Source: Bacteriovoracaceae bacterium (GTDB lineage Bacteria > Bdellovibrionota > Bacteriovoracia > Bacteriovoracales > Bacteriovoracaceae). Taken from it: 29,894 bases of DNA. Positions 7,608 through 16,269 of this stretch are shown piece after piece. How positions within the stretch are numbered: the stretch's first letter is position 1; the number at the start of each line of letters is the position of its first letter. A program made the position numbers and the translations under genes. The notes beneath the pieces were generated by a model. That model was given only the letters and a program-made list of their open reading frames with translations, searched no databases and was not told the DNA's origin. The stretch spans positions 1-29,894 of the forward strand of contig CANETG010000004.1 of the NCBI GenBank assembly GCA_947440875.1. Reading direction: 5' to 3'.

Positions 7608-8628
7608 GAAAGTCCTGCTTATCCATCACAGTTCCAATGATCGCTGTTCCAGGGAAATGATCTTTCAAACGATTCACGATATCTTGAGCAAAGGCGGGAG
7701 AAACAGACAGGAGGAGCCCGCCACTCGTTTGAGGGTCAAAAGCGACGAGCTTTTCAGTTTCTGAAATAGTAGGACCCCAATTTAAGGAGTGTTTTGTATA
7801 TTCTTCGTTACTCTTATGCGCTTTTGTCAGCCAGCCCTTTTCAAGTGAACTCATCGTTCCTTTAAAAAGAGGAAGACTTCGAAAATTAAAACACAGAGTT
7901 TTCTCAGAAGCGAGAGCGAGCTGATAGCTATGTCCCGCTAATCCAAAACCAGTGATATCAGTTCCCGCGTGAATCGAGTCAATCTCTTCGAGGGTGAGAA
8001 GATCGATCACGTTATTGAGTTTCTTCATGGATGAGATGGCCTCAAGAGCGATGTCGCTGTCGACTTCTTGCTTTTTAATTCCTGCGCAGATCGTTCCGGT
8101 GCCTAATGGTTTTGTGAGAATTAAGTAGTCGCCGACTTTGGCACCAGCGTTGGTCCAAATAGACTCATTCTCCACCATACCCGTCACGGAGAGTCCGAAC
8201 TTTAAAGTGTCGTCATCAATACTGTGACCACCGACAAGAGATGCTCCTGATTCCGTTATGACAGAGCAGGCGCCTTGAAGAACAGCTTGGATAATCGACG
8301 GCTCCATCGTGGCCAGTGGTGCAGCTAGAATCGCCATGCAGGTTTTCGGTTTCCCGCCCATGGCATAGACATCACTTAATGAATTCGCCGCTGCAATCGC
8401 TCCAAAATCAAAAGCGTCATCAACAATGGGTGTGAAGAAATCGAGAGTTTGAACGAGGGAGTGGGTCCCACTTATTTTATAAATGGCGGCATCATCGAAG
8501 CTTGCGCCATCGACTGTGACGCCTTCAATCTTTGGAGGAAAAATCACTCCGGAAAGAATTTCTCTCAGAAGAATCGCCGGAACTTTAGCGGCGCATCCAC
8601 CTTTTTTTACGGTCTGAGTAAGTTTCAT
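7591..8628 (-). CDS. selD: Selenide, water dikinase (selenophosphate synthetase)
   Basis: SelD makes selenophosphate from selenide and ATP, the selenium donor for MnmH. The 345-residue length is standard. The N-terminal catalytic segment is KKGGCAAK with Cys12 and Lys15, matching Cys17 and Lys20 of E. coli; this is a cysteine form and not a selenoprotein. Other landmarks are GVTVDGASFDDAAIYKI (ATP/metal site), FDFGAIAAANSLSDVYAMGGKP at about 73-94, GASLVGGHSIDDDTLKFGLSVTG at about 147-169, and FDPQTSGGLLLSV near 300. It begins 1 bp after the stop of the sugar dehydrogenase gene and overlaps mnmH by 17 bp. The selD-mnmH pair without visible selA/selB suggests selenium is used here for tRNA modification, though other loci lie outside the window. 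Confidence 0.95.
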   Translation of the reverse strand: MKLTQTVKKGGCAAKVPAILLREILSGVIFPPKIEGVTVDGASFDDAAIYKISGTHSLVQTLDFFTPIVDDAFDFGAIAAANSLSDVYAMGGKPKTCMAILAAPLATMEPSIIQAVLQGACSVITESGASLVGGHSIDDDTLKFGLSVTGMVENESIWTNAGAKVGDYLILTKPLGTGTICAGIKKQEVDSDIALEAISSMKKLNNVIDLLTLEEIDSIHAGTDITGFGLAGHSYQLALASEKTLCFNFRSLPLFKGTMSSLEKGWLTKAHKSNEEYTKHSLNWGPTISETEKLVAFDPQTSGGLLLSVSPAFAQDIVNRLKDHFPGTAIIGTVMDKQDFHVIME

Positions 8629-8629
8629 C

Positions 8630-9715
8630 TCATTTCCTCACGAGCCTTCCGATCTTGCCCTCATCGGTGGAGAACCACATATTGCCGTCTGGTCCGGTTC
8701 TCACATTCCGGAATCTCCAGTCGAGATCCTTAATGAGTTCTTCTTGCTTCACAACTTTCCTCCCATTCATCTCAAGACGGCGAAGGTGCTGCTCACCGAG
8801 GCAAGCGAGGAAAAGATTATTTTTCCATTCGGGAATCGTTCCCCCTGTATAGAAGGTCATGGCCGAGGGAGAAATAGAGGGAACCCAGTAGGCGATGGGT
8901 TGCTCTGTGCCGACTTTTTTTCCGTCAGCAATTTTGGGTCCATGGTATTCGCGACCGTAAGTCGCAATCGGCCAACCGTAATTTTTTTTTCTTTCGACGA
9001 TGTTAATTTCGTCACCACCACGAGGCCCCATCTCCGTCTCCCAGAGCTCATCTTTTTCAGAATCATAGTAAAGACCCTGGGGACTTCTGTGCCCGTAGCT
9101 CCAGATTTCTTTTTTTGTTGCAGGAGCTCCGGCGAACGGATTATCTTTCGGGATAGTGCCGTCCTCATTGATCCGAAGGACTTTCCCCTGGTGATAGTCA
9201 ATATCCTGGGCTTTTTCTTGCTTGCCTCTGTCTCCTACGGTGAAAAAAATATGCCCTCTCCCATCGAAGACAATACGTGAACCGTAATGATGGTCGTTGG
9301 AATTGGGCTTCCACGCAGTGAAAAGTTTTTTGACATTAATGAGCTCAGTTCCTTTTAGTTCAGCACTGCCCAGGGCAGTCGTTGATTTTTCTCCCACTGG
9401 TTCTGAATAGGTAAAAAAGATTAAATTATTTTTGGCAAAATCTGGGTGAACTCTCACATCAAGAAGGCCGCCCTGACCGGCGGAATGAACTTTCGGTACA
9501 TTCTTAAGTGCGTAGGCGGTCTTGGTCTTTGGATCGAGAATTGCCATGATCCCACCGCGCTCAGTGAAAATGACTTTTCCATCCGGTAAAAAATCAAATC
9601 CCCAGATGACATCGTCCCGAGAAATAATAGTTTCCACACCAAACTTAACATTTCCAGATTGGTAGTCTTTGGCGCTCGCGGATAATGAAATGAGTAGAGC
9701 GATCAATAATTTCAT
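8630..9715 (-). CDS. PQQ-dependent aldose sugar dehydrogenase, YliI/Asd type, exported
   Basis: The 361-residue protein has an N-terminal signal peptide (MKLLIALLISLSASA) and a six-bladed beta-propeller of the soluble glucose/aldose dehydrogenase type. Conserved signatures include FTERGGIMAILD, VHPDFAKNNLIFFTYSEP, SRIVFDGRGHIFFTVGDRG, SYGHRSPQGLYYD and WETEMGPRGGDEINIVERKKNYGWP. The last two contain residues that contact PQQ and calcium in relatives. It would oxidise aldose sugars in the periplasm and pass electrons to the respiratory chain. No PQQ biosynthesis genes are visible, so the cofactor may come from elsewhere in the genome or from the environment. It lies 8 bp after the nitroreductase gene and 1 bp before selD. 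The family is clear; the substrate is not. Confidence 0.88.
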   Translation of the reverse strand: MKLLIALLISLSASAKDYQSGNVKFGVETIISRDDVIWGFDFLPDGKVIFTERGGIMAILDPKTKTAYALKNVPKVHSAGQGGLLDVRVHPDFAKNNLIFFTYSEPVGEKSTTALGSAELKGTELINVKKLFTAWKPNSNDHHYGSRIVFDGRGHIFFTVGDRGKQEKAQDIDYHQGKVLRINEDGTIPKDNPFAGAPATKKEIWSYGHRSPQGLYYDSEKDELWETEMGPRGGDEINIVERKKNYGWPIATYGREYHGPKIADGKKVGTEQPIAYWVPSISPSAMTFYTGGTIPEWKNNLFLACLGEQHLRRLEMNGRKVVKQEELIKDLDWRFRNVRTGPDGNMWFSTDEGKIGRLVRK

Positions 9716-9723
9716 TTAAACTC

Positions 9724-10497
9724 TCAGATGATTTTAATAAATTGTTTCGAGTCCATGCGGATTCTCGGTCCGTAAACTCCCTTGGCGTCGCGTTTCCCTG
9801 CACCAATGACCATGACGACTTCGTCCCCGCGATGAAGATCCAAAATCTTTTTCACGCGTGCTGAATCGTAGCCTTCCATCGGGCATGTATCGAACCCGAA
9901 GGCAGAAAATCCCAGCATGATATTTTCACAGGCAAGGGCCGTACTTTTCGCGGCCCAAACTCTCATGTCAGCATCCGTGCAGGGTTCGCGAGGGACGGGG
10001 CGTACGATACCTGCGAGTGTTACGGCTACCTTTTTGAAGAGTCCTACAATTCCTAAAGGACCCAAGGTGTAGGCAAGGGGAACAATTTTTGCGTAATAAT
10101 CTTTTGCTGCTTTAGGAACATCAGGAGTTGCCTTCATCTGCGCAAGCATTTCTTGTCTGACTTTCTTCCATGTTTTTCTTTTGGCGACGGCGACGATAAG
10201 TTCCTGAGCAGTGCGAGCGGCCGGCTGTGAAAGTAGAGCGGTGACGAGCTCAGCTTTCTTTGCTGAATCCTTTACCCAGTAAAATTCCCAGGGCTGAAGA
10301 TTAGAAGAGTTCGGGGCAAGTAATCCCCAGCTCAAAACTTTCTCAACAACTTCTGCGGGAATTTTCTCATCCGTATAAAAGCGAACCGAGCGACGGTTCT
10401 GGATAATTTTATCAAATTCGATTGGAGAAACGGCCTGCAAGCTTTCATCGTGCTTGTAGCCGGCCATGTCATCTATTAATTTTGTAAAATCGGCCAT
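9724..10497 (-). CDS. Nitroreductase-family FMN oxidoreductase
   Basis: The 257-residue protein shows the nitroreductase fold: NRRSVRFYTDEKIP at about 33-46 binds the FMN phosphate, LLAPNSSNLQPWEFYWV (about 58-74) is the second FMN contact, and GFSAFGFDTCPMEGYDSARVKKIL (about 197-220) is the third conserved region. Such enzymes are cytoplasmic NAD(P)H-dependent homodimers reducing nitro, quinone or enone compounds. An insertion at about 115-170 (KATPDVPKAAKDYYAKIVPL... then PVPREPCTDADM) makes it longer than the 200-220-residue standard. AAGAGG lies 6 nt upstream of the ATG as ribosome binding site. It sits 9 bp downstream of the SNF2 gene in the same unit. The natural substrate is unknown. 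Confidence 0.9.
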   Translation of the reverse strand: MADFTKLIDDMAGYKHDESLQAVSPIEFDKIIQNRRSVRFYTDEKIPAEVVEKVLSWGLLAPNSSNLQPWEFYWVKDSAKKAELVTALLSQPAARTAQELIVAVAKRKTWKKVRQEMLAQMKATPDVPKAAKDYYAKIVPLAYTLGPLGIVGLFKKVAVTLAGIVRPVPREPCTDADMRVWAAKSTALACENIMLGFSAFGFDTCPMEGYDSARVKKILDLHRGDEVVMVIGAGKRDAKGVYGPRIRMDSKQFIKII

Positions 10498-10506
10498 GAA
10501 AACCTC

Positions 10507-13500
10507 TTAGCTAAGAAGATGTTGAAAATCATCCATCGTAAGTTTTCCGCTAAAGTAATCATCATCGTCCTCGGCCATGAGATCACGGAAGAGTTCGCGT
10601 TTACTTTGCTGAAGGACGAGAACTTTTTCTTCCACTGATTCTTTAATGATCGGCCGATAAACAGTGAGTTTATTTTCCTGGCCAATACGATGAGCTCGAT
10701 CGATTGCCTGGCGTTCAACCGCAGGGTTCCACCAAGGATCCATCAGAAAAATATAACTGGCAGCGGTGAGGTTCAATCCGAATCCCCCGGCCTTGAGTGA
10801 AATGAGGAAGATCTGAGCATCACCATTTTGGAAGAGCTCAACTTGCTCGCCTCTTTTCTTGATCGTCTGTGATCCATCAATGCGGGCGTGTTTCCAACCA
10901 GCAACACGGATTTTATTCTCGATGAGATCGAGATAAGTCGTGAACTGAGAAAATATGAGTGTCTTATGACCTTCTTCCACGAGAGTCTCGAGAGTTTCCA
11001 TGAGAAAATCGATTTTCGTTGAATGAAGTGCAGGGTGTTTCTGCCACAAACACATCTGGCGAAGCTCAAGAAGGGATTTGAGAACTTCCCCGTATCTCTT
11101 GGCACCTGGGGCAATGATATTTGATCTCACGGCGTTGAGTTTCTGTTTATAAAATTCTTTTTCTTCGTCAGCAAAATCAAGGAATACGTGGTTTTCGATT
11201 TTTTCGGGAAGTTCTTTCAGAACCTGATCTTTTGTTCTTCTCAAAATAAATGGCTTCACTGTTCGACGAGCGAGCAGGCGATTTTTGTTTTTCGATGAAG
11301 ATCTGACGAGTCCAAGATCTCCCCACACCCCAGGCACACAAAGGTCCATGATGTTGTAGAATTCGGAGAGGTCATTTTCTACGGGCGTACCCGTTAAACA
11401 GATACGAAATTTTGCTTTGAGTTGGCGAGCGGCGTTCGCTCCGAGTGAGCGGATGTTTTTCAAATGTTGAACTTCATCAAAAATCAGAATATCGAATTCA
11501 TCATCTCCCAAAGTAGAGAATGATTCTTTTTTCATGAGTCCATATGATGTCAGAATAACTTGAGCGTCAGTTTTATACTCACGCTCATCACCATAATAAA
11601 TGGAGTAGGTGAGATCAGAAAATTTCTCCAGTTCGTTGCGCCAGTTGTAGAGGATGGAAACTGGGCAAATAATCAGAACTTTTTTTAGTTTCGTTTTGAG
11701 TGTTTGAAGAAGCATGATCGTCTGAAGAGTCTTACCAAGACCCATGTCATCGGCGAGACACGCTCCGAATCGGTGCTCATACAAGAACCGAAGCCAGTTG
11801 TACCCTTGGACCTGATAAGGACGGGCAATCTCAGTATAGCGAGGATCGATTTCGTAATGAGGCATGTCCTTCATCGTCATGATCTTGTCGCAGAATTCTT
11901 CTTCTTCCTCAGTCAAAGCACCTTCAATCCCGAGGCGCTTGAGTTCAAACAATTCAAAAATCCGAGACCGCTGAAGGAAGAGACCGAACCGAGATGTTCC
12001 TTTGCCGCCTTCTTTTTTCTCACCTTCAAATTTCGTATACCGCTTCATGAAGCGAAGAAGATCTTTCTGCTCATCGGAAAGAAGGACGAGGCCCTTGTTT
12101 GAAAGAAGGAAGTTATCGCTCACTTCGGCATTTTTGATGACTTCAAGATCATCATCGCTCACGACGAGATCGAGCTGGAACCAATAGAGTTTGTCTTTGT
12201 TTCTTTCGAAACGAATCGTGCTCTTCCAGGTCCGCACTTGCTGCTGGTCATAGAAAATCGGAATCTGCATCGGAGTTAAGGTTTGATAGAAAGGAGCGAT
12301 TCCGTCCAAAAGATTGTTCTTCGGAATCTGGAAGATCACCTTCCGCTCATCTTTAATATAAAAAGACGTTTTAAAGCCGATCTCGCCAAAGCTATCAAGG
12401 AAAGCGAGGAACACTTTCTTGAAGGTTTTGGTCTTAAGCATGAAAACTTTCTTGAACGTTGGATCAAAGAAAGGAAGCTCATCTTCCTTCATGACCAGGT
12501 TAATCCATTCGGTCATGATTTGTTTTCGAGAATTGCTGTGGAGGTACTTTTTGTGAAGAACTGTTTCCCGATCGAAATCTTCAATCAGCGTTTTGAAGAA
12601 AAGGAGAGCATCGTTTCTTGTGCGGAAGCTGGATGAGTAGCCTTGATCACTCACGAAGAGGAGAAACGGCGACGGCATAGGGACAAGTTTTTGATCCGTC
12701 GTGAAAAGCTCGAGCTCGAGATTGAGAAAGCTTTTTCTCGGCGAGGGATTGATCGAGAACCTGTACTCCATATCCTCAATCGGAAATGTGTTCCAATTTT
12801 CGCCTTCCACCAAAAGATCAGCGAGACCACTCTTGGTGAGCGGTAAGAAAAGGCGAATGAAATCTTGGATGTCGCCGATCATGTCGGTGAGTTTTAGTTT
12901 GGAAACGAGCTCACGCATTTCGGTCGGGAGATCAAGCGCGTCTCCAGTTTTCCAGTTGAAGAGATAAAGAAGATCGAACATGGATACTTCTTTGGTCACT
13001 TCTTCTTCATTTTGCCAGCTGAAACTGTAAGTAAACTTTCCTTCAACATACAGGGCCGCACGATATTCATCGAGGGCCGATGCGGGAATGAGATTCACCA
13101 CGAGTTTTCCGTGCCATTTTGTCGGCGCAGGGAAGTTAACAACTTTTCGATTCACGAGTGTGTACTGGAGTGAACTGAATGTGGAGTTCGTGCGCGCCCC
13201 GGTCATCGTCGGAGCGTTTTTAATGAGTGTCCCGTAACGCTCGACGTGCACTCCTTCTTGGCTCATGAGCGAAAGCGGCATCGGCATTCCGGGCTTACCG
13301 CCGGTCTTTTCTTGCAAGTCACTGAACTTAATTAACAGACTTGCTGTGTGATGGCAGGGCTTCTCTGCATTCCAAAGATTGCAGGAACAGTTGGTGGCAA
13401 ATTTATTCTCGGACTGCTTGTAACTGACTTTGGCTTCGTAATTGGTATTGTTCTCAGCGATGATACCGGAGACGATGAAAAAGTTTTCGAGCGATCCTTT

Positions 13501-13611
13501 CATGAAAGAAAGCGAAACTCTTCCCTGCTCGACCATTCGGCGCGCGAGAAAAATTATTTCTTGGGAGTAAATCTTCTGAAGAATGAGGTCAGCTGTATTC
13601 GTATATTCCAT
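10507..13611 (-). CDS. SWIM zinc-finger SNF2-family helicase/ATPase
   Basis: The 1034-residue protein starts with a SWIM finger (CxC...CxH at residues about 74-87, CSCNLWNAEKPCHH), followed by a large bacterial SNF2-associated region. The SF2 translocase core comes next: RPYQVQGYNWLRF, Walker A DDMGLGKT near residue 620, the motif II variant DEVQH near 712 (DEAQ/DEAH is usual), LTGTPVEN, and C-terminal motifs AGGFGLNLTAA and DPWWNPAVERQAIDRAHRIGQ near 940-980. Such proteins move along double-stranded DNA and remodel protein-DNA complexes. HepA/RapA-type relatives free stalled RNA polymerase, but the role of this group is not settled. It leads a five-gene unit ending in selD-mnmH. A weak GAAGAG ribosome binding site precedes the ATG, with a TATACT box 28 nt upstream of it. 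Confidence 0.93.
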   Translation of the reverse strand: MEYTNTADLILQKIYSQEIIFLARRMVEQGRVSLSFMKGSLENFFIVSGIIAENNTNYEAKVSYKQSENKFATNCSCNLWNAEKPCHHTASLLIKFSDLQEKTGGKPGMPMPLSLMSQEGVHVERYGTLIKNAPTMTGARTNSTFSSLQYTLVNRKVVNFPAPTKWHGKLVVNLIPASALDEYRAALYVEGKFTYSFSWQNEEEVTKEVSMFDLLYLFNWKTGDALDLPTEMRELVSKLKLTDMIGDIQDFIRLFLPLTKSGLADLLVEGENWNTFPIEDMEYRFSINPSPRKSFLNLELELFTTDQKLVPMPSPFLLFVSDQGYSSSFRTRNDALLFFKTLIEDFDRETVLHKKYLHSNSRKQIMTEWINLVMKEDELPFFDPTFKKVFMLKTKTFKKVFLAFLDSFGEIGFKTSFYIKDERKVIFQIPKNNLLDGIAPFYQTLTPMQIPIFYDQQQVRTWKSTIRFERNKDKLYWFQLDLVVSDDDLEVIKNAEVSDNFLLSNKGLVLLSDEQKDLLRFMKRYTKFEGEKKEGGKGTSRFGLFLQRSRIFELFELKRLGIEGALTEEEEEFCDKIMTMKDMPHYEIDPRYTEIARPYQVQGYNWLRFLYEHRFGACLADDMGLGKTLQTIMLLQTLKTKLKKVLIICPVSILYNWRNELEKFSDLTYSIYYGDEREYKTDAQVILTSYGLMKKESFSTLGDDEFDILIFDEVQHLKNIRSLGANAARQLKAKFRICLTGTPVENDLSEFYNIMDLCVPGVWGDLGLVRSSSKNKNRLLARRTVKPFILRRTKDQVLKELPEKIENHVFLDFADEEKEFYKQKLNAVRSNIIAPGAKRYGEVLKSLLELRQMCLWQKHPALHSTKIDFLMETLETLVEEGHKTLIFSQFTTYLDLIENKIRVAGWKHARIDGSQTIKKRGEQVELFQNGDAQIFLISLKAGGFGLNLTAASYIFLMDPWWNPAVERQAIDRAHRIGQENKLTVYRPIIKESVEEKVLVLQQSKRELFRDLMAEDDDDYFSGKLTMDDFQHLLS

Positions 13612-13699
13612 CGTCTCTTCGGGTAAAATTTAAAAGAGTAGTATAGGAGAAATTCTATTTTCTGGCCGTTTTTTGTTAGCAAAGAGATAAGATAAAAGA

Positions 13700-14359
13700 A
13701 TGAACGAAAGCTCTTGTTTCTGGTCGACTTGGGCGCCTCAAAAATACCTCTATTGCGAGACTCAAATGTGCGGTTGGTTACAACAGCCGGCCAACACGTG
13801 GTCCAACATCGGTTACCTCATCGCGGCCCTCCTCATCCTCCGTTCCCGTCAGAAAGTGCACGAGAAATCGTTCTTTTTATGGACAACTTTTGGCCTCTTT
13901 CTTGGGTCATCCTTCTTCCACATGTCTGGGACGAATGTAGGTAAGCTTTTAGACGTAGGTGTCATGCTGGTTTTGTCGATGGGTATCTGTTCTCTTGCCA
14001 TCGAGCGCTATTTTCGTTGGGAAAGGAAGAAAACACTCACCTTCTTTGGAGTAGGGCTATTTCTCTCACTCCTATTTCTGGCGATTTTTGATGTGGCCAA
14101 CATTCCTTTCAGTTTTCAGATTATTGTAGGCGCAGTGCTAGAGTTTCAGATGATTAGGGAAAAGAGGGGCAAACTCGACGGAAATATCTTGAGTCTGGCT
14201 ATTTTCATCGAATTTATTGCAGGGATTTTTTTATTACTGGATATCACTAGGACTTGGTGTAACCCGGAAAATCACTTCATCAACGGACACGCTGTCTGGC
14301 ATCTTGTTTCGGCAGCAGCTATTTATACTCTCTATTGTGCGAGAAAATCAGAGACCTAA
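13700..14359 (+). CDS. Ceramidase-like CREST-superfamily membrane hydrolase
   Basis: The 219-residue protein is very hydrophobic with about six or seven membrane helices (for example 36-48, 59-73, 86-100, 114-131, 163-181 and 195-212). It carries the alkaline-ceramidase signature: CE near residues 19-20, NTWSNIGYL (32-40), SSFFHMS with His74, KLLD with Asp85, and HAVWH with His197 and His201. In structurally known ACER and adiponectin-receptor proteins the corresponding His, Asp, His and His residues hold catalytic zinc. It could hydrolyse ceramide-like or other amide lipids in the inner membrane. The gene stands alone, divergent from the SNF2 unit. No strong Shine-Dalgarno is present; TAAGAT ends 6 nt before the ATG, another possible leaderless start. 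The family is likely; the substrate is unknown. Confidence 0.78.
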   Translation: MNESSCFWSTWAPQKYLYCETQMCGWLQQPANTWSNIGYLIAALLILRSRQKVHEKSFFLWTTFGLFLGSSFFHMSGTNVGKLLDVGVMLVLSMGICSLAIERYFRWERKKTLTFFGVGLFLSLLFLAIFDVANIPFSFQIIVGAVLEFQMIREKRGKLDGNILSLAIFIEFIAGIFLLLDITRTWCNPENHFINGHAVWHLVSAAAIYTLYCARKSET

Positions 14360-14479
14360 TTTAGCCATTTCTTTTTTCTCAAAGTTCTTCATGAGCGGTG
14401 ACGTCTGGAATCTGATCATCTAAGAAAAGCGCATTGATGAGATCGTGGTCGCAACTTCGCTGGCATGAATATTTGTGCC

Positions 14480-14510
14480 AAAAAAAAGGGCCGCTAGAAG
14501 CGACCCTTTT
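14480..14510 (-). terminator. Rho-independent terminator after rpoD
   Basis: On the minus strand AAAGGG-U-CGC pairs with GCG-G-CCCUUU (one G-U wobble) around a five-base loop and is followed by an eight-base T-run. It lies about 10 bp after the rpoD stop and ends the trmB-dnaG-rpoD unit. On the plus strand the wobble becomes a C/A mismatch and the tail is shorter, so it is directional towards rpoD. Confidence 0.9.
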
Positions 14511-14519
14511 ATAAAGAAC

Positions 14520-16259
14520 TTAGTTATCGAGATACGACTTAAGAAGTTTCGCGCGCGATGGATGACGAAGCTTCCGAAGAGCTTTCGCCTCGATCTGACG
14601 GATACGTTCACGAGTAACGAAGAAATCCTGACCAACCTCTTCGAGAGTGTGATCTGATTTTTCACCGATACCAAAACGCATGCGGAGAACTTTTTCTTCT
14701 CTTGGAGTAAGTGTCGAAAGAACAGAACGAGTCTGTTCAGAAAGAGTCACACTCATCACAGCGTCCGCTGGAGAGATGATCTTCTTATCTTCAATAAAGT
14801 CACCAAGTGACGAATCTTCTTCTTCCCCGATCGGAGTTTCAAGAGAGATTGGCTCTTTGGAGATCTTAAAGACTTTTTTCACTTTATCGACAGAGAGTTC
14901 CATCTTCTCAGCAATCTCTTCCGGAGTTGGTTCGCGACCAAGTTCCTGGATAAGCTGGCGAGAAGTACGAGCGAGTTTGTTAATGGTTTCGATCATGTGA
15001 ACCGGAATACGGATCGTACGACCCTGATCCGCGATGGCACGGGTGATCGCCTGACGAATCCACCATGTCGCATAAGTTGAAAACTTATATCCACGGCGAT
15101 ACTCGAACTTATCAACGGCTTTCATCAGACCGATGTTTCCTTCCTGAATGAGATCCAGGAACTGAAGACCGCGGTTGGTATATTTCTTAGAGATCGAAAC
15201 AACGAGACGTAAGTTCGCTTCAACAAGTTGAGACTTCGCTTTATCAGCTTTTTCTTCACCAGTGACGATGATGTTATAAACCGAATAAATATCTTCGAAT
15301 GCCATACCAGCATCGATGGCGAGACGACGAAGCTTACGAAGGATATCTTCCTGTGTACGAATCATCTGCTCGATCTTCGCGTCTGTCGTGAAGAGGTTAC
15401 GTGCAAGCTCGCGCTTGTAAGCATCATCTTCCATCAAACGATCGTACATGACTTTGTAAGTCGTATCGTCAGTGACTTCGAGGAATTTATAAATCCGTTC
15501 CTGCTGCTCATAGAGCTCGCGGAATTGGAGGTAATAAGATTTCACCGGTTCAGTGAACGAGTTAATTATCTTCCGGTTAAAGGTGAGATCAACGAGTTCG
15601 CTGGAAACTTTATTCATGAGCGCTTGCTCAACTTCTTCCATCTTCTTTAGCGTTCCGTCTTCATTGACGATTTTGGCGAGAAGATCTCTGACGTGCTCAA
15701 CCACGGCGTAGATTCTTTCGCGCGTATCATGAATATCCTTCTCAGGAGATTCATCATCGAGACCGCGGACGAGGTCTTTGACGTACTCGTTCTGCTCTTC
15801 AGCTTGAACGATTTTGTTTTTCATTTTCAGGATTTCTTCGAGAGCGTGTTTCGATTTAAGGCATGATGTAACGATTTCTTTTTCGCCTTCCTCGATCTCT
15901 TTAGCGATTTTCACTTCGCCTTCGCGAGTGAGGAGAGCTACTGAACCCATTTTCTTCAGGTAGAGTTTTACTGGATCAGAAGAAGAAGCGCGGAGTTCGG
16001 CTTCTTCATCATGAGTCATAGGGTCTTCAGCGACTTCAGTGCTGGCCTTCTCAGTTTCTTCTTCTTCAAGTTCTGGAGACTTCACCAGAATGCGGGCCTC
16101 TTCGATCTTGTCCATGATTTCATCGATCGAAGCGGGATCTACGACGTTCGCAGGAATCGCGTCGTTGATCTCTTCAGGAGTAAGATACTGTTGATCTTTT
16201 CCTTTCATGACCAAACGAGAGAATTCCCGAGAATTTAAAAAGGCAACAACGACTGACAT
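14520..16259 (-). CDS. rpoD: RNA polymerase primary sigma factor (sigma-70)
   Basis: The 579-residue protein has all regions of a primary sigma factor. A region 1.1-like N terminus (YLTPEEINDAIP) is followed by region 1.2 DPVKLYLKKMGSVALLTREGE near 93-113 and a non-conserved insertion region to about residue 340. Region 2 follows: ANLRLVVSISKKYTNRGLQFLDLIQEGNIGLMKAVDKFEYRRGYKFSTYATWWIRQAI, the core-binding and -10 recognition/melting part. Region 3 comes next, then region 4 with LTPREEKVLRMRFGIG and the -35-reading helix VTRERIRQIEAKALRKLRHPSR. GGGAG lies 6 nt before the ATG. It is 10 bp after dnaG and last in the unit. The near-canonical regions 2.4 and 4.2 justify reading TTGACA/TATAAT-like promoters elsewhere in the window. 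Confidence 0.97.
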   Translation of the reverse strand: MSVVVAFLNSREFSRLVMKGKDQQYLTPEEINDAIPANVVDPASIDEIMDKIEEARILVKSPELEEEETEKASTEVAEDPMTHDEEAELRASSSDPVKLYLKKMGSVALLTREGEVKIAKEIEEGEKEIVTSCLKSKHALEEILKMKNKIVQAEEQNEYVKDLVRGLDDESPEKDIHDTRERIYAVVEHVRDLLAKIVNEDGTLKKMEEVEQALMNKVSSELVDLTFNRKIINSFTEPVKSYYLQFRELYEQQERIYKFLEVTDDTTYKVMYDRLMEDDAYKRELARNLFTTDAKIEQMIRTQEDILRKLRRLAIDAGMAFEDIYSVYNIIVTGEEKADKAKSQLVEANLRLVVSISKKYTNRGLQFLDLIQEGNIGLMKAVDKFEYRRGYKFSTYATWWIRQAITRAIADQGRTIRIPVHMIETINKLARTSRQLIQELGREPTPEEIAEKMELSVDKVKKVFKISKEPISLETPIGEEEDSSLGDFIEDKKIISPADAVMSVTLSEQTRSVLSTLTPREEKVLRMRFGIGEKSDHTLEEVGQDFFVTRERIRQIEAKALRKLRHPSRAKLLKSYLDN

Positions 16260-16269
16260 AGTATCTCCC

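Noticed and set aside
8575..8600. Possible selenocysteine in SelD
   Set aside because: The catalytic position is an ordinary cysteine codon and no in-frame TGA is present.
8744..9280. 178-codon plus-strand open frame inside the sugar dehydrogenase gene
   Set aside because: The antisense product is low-quality (Phe/Arg/Ser-rich) and the minus strand is a clear family member over its whole length.
10507..13611. SNF2 protein as part of a phage-defence system
   Set aside because: No methyltransferase, nuclease or DUF1998-type partner is adjacent. The neighbours are housekeeping and metabolic genes, and the SWIM/SNF2 layout is common in chromosomal loci.
14461..14480. TGGCA/TGCCA inverted repeat next to the rpoD terminator
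   Set aside because: The stem is only 5 bp with a 10-base loop and has no tail on the plus strand; the adjacent strong terminator explains the region.
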